The notes: generated by a model from the sequence alone, not told the origin. A stretch of DNA of 41,872 nucleotides from JBBSHS01 sp038232515 (GCA_038232515.1 JBBSHS010000014.1:1-41872); one strand, 5' to 3'; positions 17,934 through 26,701 are shown, counted from the first letter of the stretch. Numbers and translations: made by a program.

Positions 17934-18412
17934 CGGCGGCCTTCCCGTCGCAGGATGGCGGCCAGGAGTCCCATGCCCCCCACCATGGCGAACAGCAGGG
18001 GCGCCACCAGCGGGGGGCCCATCTCAAGGTTGTAGCGGGCGAAGCGCCAGCCCCCGGGGCGCTGGGCCACGCCCCTGACATGCAGGTAGGTGCCCTGCAG
18101 CCCATTGGCCACCGCCGCCGCTGAGGCCAGGGGCAGGACGGTCTTGGCCACCCGGCGGCTGAAGACCCCGCCCACCCCGGCGGCGGCCACGACGGGGGTC
18201 ATGGCCACCGGTAGCCACATCATCCGGTTGCCGAAGCTGGCCCGGTCGTGTTCGAAGAAGACCTCGACCCCTGTGACCAGCGCGGCGCCGGCCGTGAGTC
18301 CTGACAGGGCCCGCTCGAATCGGCCATACTCGATGTTGCGGACCAGGTGGTCGATGCCCTCGACGGCCTCGGTGAGGACCTGCTCGTGGCGCCGGGGTCT
18401 ACCTCGCTGCAC
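17930..18412 (-). CDS. Small membrane protein of the GMC operon, unknown function
   Basis: A 160-residue protein with a charged N-terminus (MQRGRPRRHEQ) and about four hydrophobic segments, around residues 35-50, 65-85, 90-105 and 135-152. I recognise no domain. The GTG start sits 2 nt after the stop of the ThDP enzyme, and its own stop overlaps the start of the subunit-3 gene. The conserved-looking segments FFEHDRASFGNRMMWLPVAM and GWRFARYNLEMGPPL suggest a real, perhaps partner-specific, membrane protein. An anchor for the GMC dehydrogenase is a reasonable guess. Confidence 0.75.
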   Translation of the reverse strand: MQRGRPRRHEQVLTEAVEGIDHLVRNIEYGRFERALSGLTAGAALVTGVEVFFEHDRASFGNRMMWLPVAMTPVVAAAGVGGVFSRRVAKTVLPLASAAAVANGLQGTYLHVRGVAQRPGGWRFARYNLEMGPPLVAPLLFAMVGGMGLLAAILRREGRR

Positions 18413-18414
18413 CG

Positions 18415-20178
18415 TCAGCCCTTCAGATCTGAGATCTTGTCGCGGAAGAGCGTGCTGGCAATGGTGGCCTTGTGGGGCTGGCCCGACATGAAGGCCTTGG
18501 CGAAACCCTTGGCCTGTTCGTAAGTGACCTTGGGGGGCATGGGCGGCTCGTCGGGGTTGGTCAGCACGTCCACCACCGCCGGACCAGGGTGAGCCAGAGC
18601 CTGGACCACGGCCCCCTCAAGGTCAGCCGCCTCCTCCACCCGCAGCCCCAGAGCGCCGTTCGACCGGGCGAAGCAGGCGTAATCGGCCACGCCGGTGTGG
18701 CGGACGCCGAACTCGGGATAGCCGAGCACCATCTGCTCCCACAGGATCTGGCCGTACTCGGCGTTGTTGTTGATGAAGACCTTGATGGGCAGGTCGTGGC
18801 GGATGGCGGTGAGCGTCTCGGCCATCAACATGGCATACCCGCCGTCGCCCACGAAGGCGATGCACTGCCGGCCCGGGTGGGCCCACTGGGCGGCGATGGT
18901 GTAGGGCAGGCCCGGAGCCATGGTCGCCAGGTTCCCGGACAGGTAGTACTCGCGGCCGCCTCGGATGTCGAAGTGGCGGGCCGACCAGGTGGCGATGGTC
19001 CCTGAGTCCGAGGCGAGGATGGCGTCGTCAGCGGCGTGACGGTCGATGACCCGCATCAGGTACTGCGGCTGGATGGGGTCCCGGCTGCCGTCCTCCAGCG
19101 CCGCCATCTTCTCCCGCCAATCCGCCATGCCGGCCTGTGCCTCCTCCAGGAAGCTCCGGTCTGTGGTGCGCTCCAGCAGGGGGATCAGGGCCTGGAGCGA
19201 GGAGGCGGCGTCGCCTACCAACGGCACCTGGGTCGGGATGCGGTTGCCGACGCCGGCCGGGTCGACGTCGATCTGCACGACCTTGACCTGGCCGGGGGGC
19301 GGCAGGTGCTTGGTGTAGGGAAAGTTGGTTCCGACCATGAACAGCGTGTCGGCGCCCTCCATCGCCTCCTCGGACGGCTTGGTCCCCAGCAGGCCGATGC
19401 CCCCGGTGGTCAGCGGGTGGTCGTCGGGCACACAGCCCTTTCCCGGCAGGGTCTTCACGATCGGGCTGGCCAGGAGTTCAGCGGCCACCAACAGCTCGGA
19501 TCGAGCCCCGAGGGCACCGGCACCGGCGAGCAGCACGACTTTGGTGCCGCCGTTGAGGACCTCCGCAGCCCGTTCCAGATCGGCCCGCCGGGGGATCCCG
19601 GGCGGTGCGATGTAGACGGGAGCGGTGGCCGGCGTGCGGGCCGGTGCCACCGCCTGCCACGGGTTGGCGTCGGCGTCCGCCACCTGCAGGTCGTTCGGGA
19701 ACGTGATGTGGGTCACCGTTCTGTGGGCGATCGCGTGGCGCACGGCCAGGTCGACCAGGGTCGGGATCTGCACCGGCACGTGGACCATGGCCTCGTAGCC
19801 GGCGACGTCCTGGAACAGCTTCTCGAGGTGCACCTCCTGCTGGTAGCCGGTGCCCAGCAGCTGCGTCTCCTGCATTCCGGTGATGGCGAGCACGGGCTGA
19901 TGGTCGAGCTTGGCGTCGTAAAGGCCGTTCAGCAGATGGACGCCGCCAGGTCCCGATGTGGCCAGGCACACTCCGAGGCGACCGGTGACCTTGGCGTAAC
20001 CGCACGCCATGAAGGCGGCCGCCTCTTCGTGGTGCACGAGGACGAAGCGGATCTTGTCCTGATGGCGGCGCAGGGCCTCGGTGATCCCGTTGATACCGTC
20101 CCCGGGCAGCCCGAAGATGGTGTCCACCCCCCAGTCGGCCAGCCGCTCGATCAGCAGCTCAGAAGCGATCTTCTTCAT
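18415..20178 (-). CDS. ThDP-dependent enzyme, pyruvate oxidase/dehydrogenase (quinone) type
   Basis: This 587-residue protein has the three-domain layout of the pyruvate oxidase/acetolactate synthase superfamily. The N-terminal ThDP domain has IFGLPGDGINGITEAL and the activating Glu in VHHEEAAAFMACGYA (about residues 48-62). The C-terminal ThDP domain has the motif FVGDGGYAMLMAETLTAIRH ending about 27 residues later in NNNAEYG. Overall it is closest to PoxB-like proteins, which decarboxylate pyruvate to acetate and reduce quinone, but other ThDP oxidases are possible. ATG 20178 is chosen because GGAAGGGA lies about 10 nt upstream. The frame is open for 16 more codons upstream without a ribosome-binding site. 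It leads the tightly packed GMC operon. Confidence 0.87.
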   Translation of the reverse strand: MKKIASELLIERLADWGVDTIFGLPGDGINGITEALRRHQDKIRFVLVHHEEAAAFMACGYAKVTGRLGVCLATSGPGGVHLLNGLYDAKLDHQPVLAITGMQETQLLGTGYQQEVHLEKLFQDVAGYEAMVHVPVQIPTLVDLAVRHAIAHRTVTHITFPNDLQVADADANPWQAVAPARTPATAPVYIAPPGIPRRADLERAAEVLNGGTKVVLLAGAGALGARSELLVAAELLASPIVKTLPGKGCVPDDHPLTTGGIGLLGTKPSEEAMEGADTLFMVGTNFPYTKHLPPPGQVKVVQIDVDPAGVGNRIPTQVPLVGDAASSLQALIPLLERTTDRSFLEEAQAGMADWREKMAALEDGSRDPIQPQYLMRVIDRHAADDAILASDSGTIATWSARHFDIRGGREYYLSGNLATMAPGLPYTIAAQWAHPGRQCIAFVGDGGYAMLMAETLTAIRHDLPIKVFINNNAEYGQILWEQMVLGYPEFGVRHTGVADYACFARSNGALGLRVEEAADLEGAVVQALAHPGPAVVDVLTNPDEPPMPPKVTYEQAKGFAKAFMSGQPHKATIASTLFRDKISDLKG

Positions 20179-20274
20179 TGGCCGCGGGTCCCTTCCAAAT
20201 GTCGGTACCCGGAGACCTTCCACCACCCCCGCTCCCCCGAAACCTTCGGCCGGTAAGCCTCCTTCCGACCCCGC

Positions 20275-20712
20275 TCAGCCCGCCGGTTCGGCTGCGGCTT
20301 GGCCGGCCTCCCGCTCCATCGACCGGTAGAGGTCCGATCTCTCCTGGAGCAGACCGACGACCAGGTCCCGCATGGAGAACACCCCGACGAGGGAGCCGTC
20401 TTCGTCGACGACCACCAGATGGCGGAAGCCCTTCTCCCGCATGATCCGGGCCGCCTCGGTCACGTCCATGTCAGGGGTGACCCGGGTGAGCTTGCGGGGC
20501 ACGAAGTCACCCACGCTGACGGCGTTGAAATCGACCTCCTGAGCTATTGCCCGGAGCGCGTCACGGTCGGTGACGAGCCCGACGGGTTTGCCTTCGGCCA
20601 CCACCACGGCCGAGCCCACGCCCCGTTCCATCATCCACATGGCAGCGTCAGCCAGGCTGTCGCGCTTCTCCACCGTGAGGACCGCACGAGTGATGAGTGA
20701 TCCGATCTGCAT
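20275..20712 (-). CDS. CBS-domain pair protein
   Basis: The 145-residue product is essentially two CBS domains: residues about 7-60 (AAMWMMERGVGSAVVVAEGK, then GLVTDRDALR) and 75-130 (AARIMREKGFRHLVVVDEDG, then GVFSMRDLV). Such stand-alone pairs usually bind adenine nucleotides and act as regulatory modules. A clear GGAGGGG precedes the ATG by 4-5 nt. It lies 96 nt before the ThDP enzyme gene on the same strand and may be the first gene of that transcript. It is divergent from the NuoF-like gene, with 134 nt between them. Confidence 0.9.
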   Translation of the reverse strand: MQIGSLITRAVLTVEKRDSLADAAMWMMERGVGSAVVVAEGKPVGLVTDRDALRAIAQEVDFNAVSVGDFVPRKLTRVTPDMDVTEAARIMREKGFRHLVVVDEDGSLVGVFSMRDLVVGLLQERSDLYRSMEREAGQAAAEPAG

Positions 20713-20831
20713 GGTTCCCCTCCCGACGGGCTGGCCCGCGCCGGCTGTCGTTACAGTGGCGGAGCGGCACGGATCCTAGCGATCCAGCCTTCCCATCCAC
20801 CCCCTGCCTCGTGAACAGAATCACAAGAAGT

Positions 20832-20837
20832 TAGCAT
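20832..20837 (+). promoter_or_regulatory. Candidate -10 (TAGCAT) for the NuoF-like gene
   Basis: TAGCAT ends 9 nt before the ATG of the NuoF-like gene, and no Shine-Dalgarno sequence is present. This is the layout of a leaderless transcript. No good -35 is visible. Confidence 0.35.
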
Positions 20838-20846
20838 GTTGACCCT

Positions 20847-22256
20847 ATGACGCTCGTGCACCGGGTCCTGTACCCCAGGGCCATCCTCTCACTGGACGAG
20901 TACATCACCCGCAAGGGTGGCGAGGGCATCGCCGTCGCCCACGAGATGGAGCCGGCCGCCATCATCGACCGGGTCCTGGCCTCGGGCTTGCGGGGCCGCG
21001 GGGGAGCGGGGTTCCCGACCGGCCTCAAGTGGCAGACGGTGGCGGCCAACCGCTCGACTCTGGGCCCGTCGACGGTGATCGTCAACGCCGCCGAGGGCGA
21101 ACCGGGCACCTTCAAAGACCGCACCATCCTGCGCCGGAATCCCTATCTCGTCATAGAGGGGGCACTCATCGCGGCACGGGCGGTTGACGCCGACATGGTG
21201 ATCTTCGGGTTGAAGAGGGCGTTCGTGGGCGAGGTGGAAAGGCTGCGCGACGCCATCGACGAGGCCGAAGACTCGGGGTGGAGCAAAGGCGTGGAGCTCC
21301 GGGTATTCGAAGGCCCGGACGAGTACCTCTACGGCGAGGAGAGCGCCCTGCTCGAGGCCATCGACGGAGGATGGCCGTTCCCGCGGGTCGTCCCGACCTT
21401 CCGGCGGGGTGTCTACGCAGGGGGCGCCACCGATGTGGCCGAGGGGCCGGCGTTGGTCAACAACACCGAGACGCTGGCCAACGTCAGTCGCATCATCGCC
21501 CGAGGCGCAGAGTGGTTCAGGAGCCTGGGCACCCCGGAGTCGCCGGGCACCATCGTCTGCACGGTCACCGGCGACACCCGTTCCCACGGTGTGGGCGAGG
21601 TTCAGATGGGCACAGCGCTGTGGGAGGTCATCGAGCTCATCGGCGGTGGGCCCCGTCATGGGCGCACCATCAAAGCCGTGATGGCGGGGACGGCCAACGC
21701 CATCATCCCCGGCTCCCAGCTCGACGCCCCGGTCAGCTACGAGGGCCTGCGGGCCATCGGCAGCGGGCTCGGTTCAGCCGGCTTCATCGTGTTCGACGAC
21801 ACCACCGACATGGCGGCGGTGGCCGCCGGGGTTTCCCGCTTCCTGGCCGTCGAGTCCTGTGGGCAGTGCGAGCCATGCAAGCTCGACGGGGCCACCCTGT
21901 CCAGGCTGCTGGCCAAGGTCAGCGAGTCTGACGCCCGGGATCACGACGTGGAGATGGTCCGCCACCGCATCACGACGGTGGCCGACCGCTCCCGATGCTT
22001 CCTGGCCACCCAGCAGCAGACCATCCTCAACAGCATCCTCGACCACTTCGGTGACGAGATCGAGGCCCATGTGTCGGGAGCCGCCGCCCCGGTGGAGCCG
22101 GCCCTCATCGCCGAACTGCTCGACATCCGGGGCCAGGTCGCCATCCAGGACGAGAAGTTCCGTGCCAAGCAGTTGGACTGGACCTACAACGACAGCGACT
22201 CGGGCACCACACCCGTCGACTTCTACCGCAAGGCCAGGCCTCCGTGGCTGGGATGA
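20847..22256 (+). CDS. Stand-alone NuoF-like FMN/NADH-binding iron-sulphur flavoprotein
   Basis: This 469-residue protein matches the 51-kDa (NuoF/HoxF) subunit of NADH dehydrogenases. It has the FMN/NADH-binding glycine-rich stretch RGRGGAGFPTGLKW (about residues 49-62), NAAEGEPGTFKDR, YLYGEESALLEAIDG and the N3 [4Fe-4S] ligands SCGQCEPCK (Cys 338, 341, 344) with the fourth Cys near 384. It lacks nuoE and nuoG neighbours, so it is not part of a complex I operon here. It may serve as the NADH module of another oxidoreductase (formate dehydrogenase or ferredoxin reductase type). It is followed 39 nt later by a Ser/Thr kinase gene. The family is certain, the partner unknown. Confidence 0.88.
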   Translation: MTLVHRVLYPRAILSLDEYITRKGGEGIAVAHEMEPAAIIDRVLASGLRGRGGAGFPTGLKWQTVAANRSTLGPSTVIVNAAEGEPGTFKDRTILRRNPYLVIEGALIAARAVDADMVIFGLKRAFVGEVERLRDAIDEAEDSGWSKGVELRVFEGPDEYLYGEESALLEAIDGGWPFPRVVPTFRRGVYAGGATDVAEGPALVNNTETLANVSRIIARGAEWFRSLGTPESPGTIVCTVTGDTRSHGVGEVQMGTALWEVIELIGGGPRHGRTIKAVMAGTANAIIPGSQLDAPVSYEGLRAIGSGLGSAGFIVFDDTTDMAAVAAGVSRFLAVESCGQCEPCKLDGATLSRLLAKVSESDARDHDVEMVRHRITTVADRSRCFLATQQQTILNSILDHFGDEIEAHVSGAAAPVEPALIAELLDIRGQVAIQDEKFRAKQLDWTYNDSDSGTTPVDFYRKARPPWLG

Positions 22257-22282
22257 ACCCCGTGTGCGCACCACCCACCTCC

Positions 22283-22288
22283 TAAGCT
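22283..22288 (+). promoter_or_regulatory. Candidate -10 (TAAGCT) for leaderless kinase gene
   Basis: TAAGCT ends 7 nt before the kinase ATG and no ribosome-binding site is visible. It would allow transcription of the kinase independently of the NuoF-like gene. Confidence 0.4.
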
Positions 22289-22295
22289 CGGTCCA

Positions 22296-23654
22296 ATGGC
22301 GGATCGGGTTCTCGTCGGCCGCTACCGCATCGTGCGCCACCTGGCTCGGGGCGGCATGGCAGAGGTCTACCTCGGCCATGACCAGCTTCTCGACCGTCCC
22401 GTCGCCATCAAATCCCTGCTTCCGGAGCTAGCCAGGGATTCGGATTTCGTCGAGCGCTTCCGGCGGGAGGCCAGATCGGCGGCCGCCCTCAATCACATGA
22501 ACATCGTCTCGGTCTACGACTTCGGCGAAGACGAGGGTACCTACTTCATCGTCATGGAGTACGTCGACGGGGTCACGCTGCGTGAGATCATCCGTAGCGA
22601 AGCGCCCATGGAGCCGGCCAGGTCGCTCGCCATCGCCGCCGATGTGGCGGCCGCCCTGGCCGTCGCCCATGGCCATGGGATCATCCACCGCGATGTGAAA
22701 CCGGCCAATGTGCTGATCGCCGCCAGCGTGGTCAAGGTGGCCGACTTCGGTATCGCCCGGGCCGGCGACGGCCGCGAAGGCCTCACCATGCCCGGCGCGG
22801 TCATCGGCACCGCCACCTACCTGTCGCCCGAGCAGGCGCAGGGCCTGGCCACAGACGAGCGCAGCGACCTGTATTCGCTGGGAATGGTGCTGTACGAGAT
22901 GCTGGCCGGGAGCCCGCCGTTCAGTGGCGGCAACCCCGTGGCCGTCGGCTTCAAGCAGCTGAGCGAGATACCTGACCCTCCGTCCAGCCACAACCCGGCG
23001 GTGGCCTCAGATGTGGACGCGGTGGTGGCCAAGGTGCTGAGCAGCGACCCCGACGCCCGCCAGCGCACAGCTGAGGAGCTGCGGGCCGACCTCCTCTCGG
23101 TCATGCCTCACCAGGTCCAGCCCGAGCCGACCGTCGCCGCCCTACCGGGAGCCACTGCGCCGGTGGCTGGGACAGCCGGGCCGGCCAACGCGCCCACCGC
23201 CATGCTGGAGCCGGTCGCCGCTCTGGCCGGCGCGGGGGCCGGCCCCGGCGGCGGTGGCGGGCCCCCGGTCGATCCCCGACGGGCCCACGGTGCCTCGCCG
23301 GCCGGGTACCGCCGTCGACGCATGGCCGCGCTGGGCCTGGTGGCTCTGGTGCTGGTGGCCGCCGTCGCCGTGGTGGCGGCCGTCGAGGTCGGTGGCCGGT
23401 CCGGGCGGGGTACCACCGTGGTGGGATCAACGACCACCGCTCCGCCCATCGTGCCGCTCTCCACCACTGCTTCCACGACGTTCAGGACGGCGACATCGGC
23501 CACGCCCGTGTCTCGGGCGGTCAATACCGCCCGACCACCGACAACCACCGCGACCACGGGGACGTCGACGACCAGCTCGACCCTCCGCCACACGACCACG
23601 GCACCGTCCACCACGGTCGTGGTCACCACCGTGCCCGTTCCGACCAGCAGGTAG
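22296..23654 (+). CDS. PknB-like serine/threonine protein kinase with single membrane segment
   Basis: The 452-residue protein has a complete Hanks-type kinase domain (about residues 9-270): glycine loop LARGGMAEVYLG, VAIK lysine, catalytic HRDVKPANVL, DFG in KVADFGIARAG, and GTATYLSPEQA. An Ala/Pro/Gly-rich linker leads to one membrane helix (about 342-365) and a Thr/Ser-rich outside region rich in TTT and STT repeats, lacking PASTA domains. The lack of a recognisable sensor fold makes the stimulus unclear. The upstream NuoF-like protein and downstream ion exchanger are possible but unproven partners. Confidence 0.93.
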   Translation: MADRVLVGRYRIVRHLARGGMAEVYLGHDQLLDRPVAIKSLLPELARDSDFVERFRREARSAAALNHMNIVSVYDFGEDEGTYFIVMEYVDGVTLREIIRSEAPMEPARSLAIAADVAAALAVAHGHGIIHRDVKPANVLIAASVVKVADFGIARAGDGREGLTMPGAVIGTATYLSPEQAQGLATDERSDLYSLGMVLYEMLAGSPPFSGGNPVAVGFKQLSEIPDPPSSHNPAVASDVDAVVAKVLSSDPDARQRTAEELRADLLSVMPHQVQPEPTVAALPGATAPVAGTAGPANAPTAMLEPVAALAGAGAGPGGGGGPPVDPRRAHGASPAGYRRRRMAALGLVALVLVAAVAVVAAVEVGGRSGRGTTVVGSTTTAPPIVPLSTTASTTFRTATSATPVSRAVNTARPPTTTATTGTSTTSSTLRHTTTAPSTTVVVTTVPVPTSR

Positions 23655-23695
23655 CCATGCCGGGCGGCGGTGGCTCGGTGGGACGGCACGCGCAG

Positions 23696-25030
23696 CTACC
23701 CCATCACGTCGTCCCCGCCACGGTCGGCCTCGGCCAGATCGGAATAGGGCGTGACCACTCCGTCCCGGAACAGCCGGGGCAGGCGGTGGCGGTCGCGGGC
23801 CACGACGGCCACGGCCAGCGTCAGGTAGACCACGGACACGCCCACGAGGACGTCGTCGTGCAGGCGCTCGGGGCCGATACCGGAGAACACGAATTGGAAC
23901 AGGAACAGCCCCAGCAGCAGATGGCACTCGCGTCGGGACAACGACAGGCTGGCCAGGACGGCCACCGCGAACACAGACTGGGCGGCGGTGACGAGCAGCT
24001 CTTCGCGCTGCAGGGCGATGATGGGCAGGCCGTGCAGGGAATGTGACGACAACGCGAACACGACCGGGAGCGTGCCCACCAGGAGCGTCCACTGGTTCAC
24101 CTTGGACGACACCAACGCCCCAAGGCCGTTCGTGACGTTGAGCCGGTAGGCGTACAACCCGGCCACGATCAGCTCGGGCGACTCCGAGGCCAGAGGAGCC
24201 AGCCACTGCACGAGAAGGAACTCGCTGACCCCGAACTGCTTGCCCGTGTCGACCAGGGCGGCGGCGAAGTGGTCGGCGCACAACAGGATAACCGCACAGG
24301 CCACCACGAACAGCCCGACCACCACAGCCCGGCGCCGACCGGTGGGGAAAGTGCCGATCCAGGCCGCCGGGCCGACGAGATGCGGCTCCTCGGCAGGCGC
24401 CTTGCTCAGGCGCACGGTGTAGGCCACGAAGATGGCGACGAGCACGAGCGTGTCGAACAGCGTGACCGAGCGCTTGAGGGGCAGGGTCAGGCAGTAGGCA
24501 CACGCGACGGCCAGGTAGGACAGCTCGACGGACTTGGTGCGGTCCAGCTCCAACTGCTGGCGGGGGGTACCCCTGCGCTTGAGGACCCAGAAGGCGAGGT
24601 AGGCCACCATGGTCCAGCCCACGCCGATCAGCAGGCGGTTGCCTCCGGTCATGTTGGCCAGGGCCAGTTCGCAGGGCGACGAGCCCCCGCCCGCAGCCGG
24701 GCAGGCTCCGCCATGGGCCCCGAAGGATCGACCGCCCTGGATGGTGAACACGGCGTCGACCGCGTATTCGGGGAGCACGGCTATGAGGGCCACCACGGAC
24801 AGGGCCAACCCGGCCGAGATGTCGAGCTGGGCCACCTCCGCCGCCCACGACAGCAGAAAGGCGGCGGCCACGATGGCCAGGCCGAAGACGGCTGCCTCCA
24901 CCAGGTGGGACAGCCCGGCGGAGCTGAACCGCAGCACGAGCGCAGGCACGATGAGAACACCCACCGCCGTGACCCAGCACTTCTGCCGGCCGGCGCGGAC
25001 ATCGTCCGCCTGGTCGTCGGTGGCGGTCAT
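23696..25030 (-). CDS. CaCA-superfamily cation exchanger (Ca2+ or Mn2+ /H+ or Na+)
   Basis: A 444-residue membrane protein of about 11 segments with two alpha-repeats characteristic of Ca2+/cation antiporters: VALIAVLPEYAVDAVFT with ALANMTGGNRLLIGVGW, and APLASESPELIVAGLYAYR with ALVSSKVNQWTLLVG. The acidic residues in PEYAVD and SESPE would form the ion site. AAGGAT lies upstream of the ATG. The leader contains a structure resembling a yybP-ykoY (Mn2+) riboswitch, suggesting that manganese, rather than or in addition to calcium, is exported. It converges with the kinase gene, 41 nt between their stops, with no clear terminator. Confidence 0.85.
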   Translation of the reverse strand: MTATDDQADDVRAGRQKCWVTAVGVLIVPALVLRFSSAGLSHLVEAAVFGLAIVAAAFLLSWAAEVAQLDISAGLALSVVALIAVLPEYAVDAVFTIQGGRSFGAHGGACPAAGGGSSPCELALANMTGGNRLLIGVGWTMVAYLAFWVLKRRGTPRQQLELDRTKSVELSYLAVACAYCLTLPLKRSVTLFDTLVLVAIFVAYTVRLSKAPAEEPHLVGPAAWIGTFPTGRRRAVVVGLFVVACAVILLCADHFAAALVDTGKQFGVSEFLLVQWLAPLASESPELIVAGLYAYRLNVTNGLGALVSSKVNQWTLLVGTLPVVFALSSHSLHGLPIIALQREELLVTAAQSVFAVAVLASLSLSRRECHLLLGLFLFQFVFSGIGPERLHDDVLVGVSVVYLTLAVAVVARDRHRLPRLFRDGVVTPYSDLAEADRGGDDVMG

Positions 25031-25104
25031 GACGGGCCGATCCTTGAGCAGTCGACGCCCGCCGCGCCTCCAGATCGCTTATCGGTCCACGGCCACGTCG
25101 ACAT

Positions 25105-25237
25105 TGGGCTTCCTCCGGCTTGCGGTGTGAGCAGCCGGAGGTCTCTCCCGCTCGGGTGAGCCGATGCCGCCGGGCCGTATCGACCGTGCTGACGACGACA
25201 ACGCTGGGGGATACTCCCCTCCGTGGGGCCCGATGCT
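25105..25237 (-). promoter_or_regulatory. Putative yybP-ykoY family (Mn2+) riboswitch in the leader of the CaCA exchanger
   Basis: On the minus strand the leader has GGGGAGTATCCCCC (5' part, 25219 downwards), followed by GTCGTCAGCACGGTCGATAC. Then comes GGGAGAGACC (25149-25140), leading into a 9-bp perfect stem CCTCCGGCT / AGCCGGAGG around a 12-nt loop (25112-25141), and GAAGCCC. The GGGGAGUA box and the (G)AGACC box next to a strong 3' hairpin are the two conserved Mn2+-binding loops of this class as I remember it. The exchanger ATG is about 75 nt further on. The boundaries are approximate. The rest of the 360-nt divergent region up to 25390 shows no gene. Confidence 0.65.
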
Positions 25238-25390
25238 ATCTCAGACGAGGCACCGGTCTTCGGCCGCCCGGCGCCAGGGTTTCGGCGTCCGGCGCCATCC
25301 GACCACTCCCGACGGGCGGCAAGGTGGTGTCGCCGGAGCGGCTCGGGGGGAAGGACGGTCAGTGGCCCCCAGCCGGAAGGAGGTGTGCCC

Positions 25391-26701
25391 GTGGCCATGA
25401 CCGCCTCAGCCGACCGGGTCGCCTTCACCGGGCTCGACGAGGCCATTCACCTCCTCGACACTCCTTCGGAGCCGTGGACCATCCAGCTCGAAGCCCGGGT
25501 CAGGGCCCACCTGGACGAAGACCGGCTGCGATCGGCGGTGCAGCAGGGTGTGAGCGCCCACGCCATGGCCCGGGCCCGACACCTGTCCCGGGACGAGGCC
25601 GGTCGCCAGCTGACCTGGGAGATCACCGCCACCCTCGACGTGGACCCGCTTCAGGTCGTCGACTGCGACGACGACGGCGCTCTGGCCGCCCTGCGGGGCG
25701 AGCTGTACAGCGCCAGCGTCCCGCTGTCGCAGTCGCCGCCGCTACGGGTACGCCTGGCCCGCCACCCGGAGGGTGACGTGGTCATGATCTGCACCAACCA
25801 CGCCGCCTTCGACGGGTACGGCGCCCTGCGCGTCCTGCAGTCGGTGGCCCGGGCCTACGCAGGTGTCCCCGATCCGGCACCGCCGGTCGCTCTTTGCGAG
25901 GCACGCGACATCGAAGGCCACCTGGGGCATGAGCGCCCGTCGCTGCGGAGCCGACGCTGGAGGGCCCTGGCCCGCAAGGCCTTGGACCTGTCGAGCCGGC
26001 CGGCCCGACTCGGGACCGACCAGCCCGGCGCTCAACCGGGCTACGGATTTCACCACCTGTGCGTGCCCGTCCCTGCTCCTCGAGGCGACGCCACGGTCAA
26101 CGATCTGCTGGTGGCCGCGCTCAACATGGCCGTGGACGGCTGGAACGCCGAGCACGGCGTCCGATGCCGGCGCATCGGTCTGCTGATGCCGGTCAACCTG
26201 CGACCCAAGGCATGGAAGACCGACATCGTCACCAACTACGTGATGGAGACCTGGGTGTCGACCAGGGCAGGGGACCGGAACACCCCCCAAGGGGTCCTGG
26301 ACACCGTGGTGGGCCAGACCCGGCGCATCAAGGGCGGAGGGGCGGCGGCCCTGTTCAAGCTGCTGCGCTACGCACCCCGACTGCCGCCGTGGGTCAAGCG
26401 ACTACTGTCGCCCATCCTGCGGCTCACGGGCAACCGCCTGATCGGCACCGCAGTGATGTCCAACCTGGGCCGGATCGACGATCCTCCCTCGTTCGGCCCC
26501 GATGGCGGTGAAGTGGACGCAATGTGGTTCTCCGCCCCGGCCCGTATGCCGTGCGGGTTGTCGCTGGGCGCGGTGAGCCTGGGGAAGCAGATGTACCTCG
26601 CCTTCCGCTACCGCCGCGCCCTGTGGGGCCCCGCCGCCGCCATCCGTTTCGCCGAGCGGTTCCAGGTCGAGCTCAACGTGCTCACCCGGGAGACGTCATA
26701 G
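25391..26701 (+). CDS. Condensation-domain-like acyltransferase (WS/DGAT or PapA-like)
   Basis: The 436-residue protein has the fold markers of the CoA-dependent acyltransferase superfamily: MICTNHAAFDGYG near residue 130 supplies the HxxxDG catalytic motif (the first His of HHxxxDG is Asn), and a C-terminal region ends in MWFSAPARMPCGLSLGAVSL. Likely products are esters of long-chain acyl groups (wax ester, polyketide ester or similar). GTG 25391 is chosen because AAGGAGG (25377-25383) lies 7 nt upstream; an ATG 6 nt further in is an alternative. The stop overlaps the GTG of the next gene (TAGTG), so the pair is co-translated with an alpha/beta hydrolase. Confidence 0.78.
   Translation: MAMTASADRVAFTGLDEAIHLLDTPSEPWTIQLEARVRAHLDEDRLRSAVQQGVSAHAMARARHLSRDEAGRQLTWEITATLDVDPLQVVDCDDDGALAALRGELYSASVPLSQSPPLRVRLARHPEGDVVMICTNHAAFDGYGALRVLQSVARAYAGVPDPAPPVALCEARDIEGHLGHERPSLRSRRWRALARKALDLSSRPARLGTDQPGAQPGYGFHHLCVPVPAPRGDATVNDLLVAALNMAVDGWNAEHGVRCRRIGLLMPVNLRPKAWKTDIVTNYVMETWVSTRAGDRNTPQGVLDTVVGQTRRIKGGGAAALFKLLRYAPRLPPWVKRLLSPILRLTGNRLIGTAVMSNLGRIDDPPSFGPDGGEVDAMWFSAPARMPCGLSLGAVSLGKQMYLAFRYRRALWGPAAAIRFAERFQVELNVLTRETS

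Noticed and set aside
23655..23695. Possible terminator between the kinase and exchanger genes
   Set aside because: No stem of useful length is visible in the 41 nt.
25164..25400. A 78-codon plus-strand frame upstream of the acyltransferase
   Set aside because: Its sequence has no recognisable features, and it covers the antisense of the riboswitch and the ribosome-binding site of the next gene.
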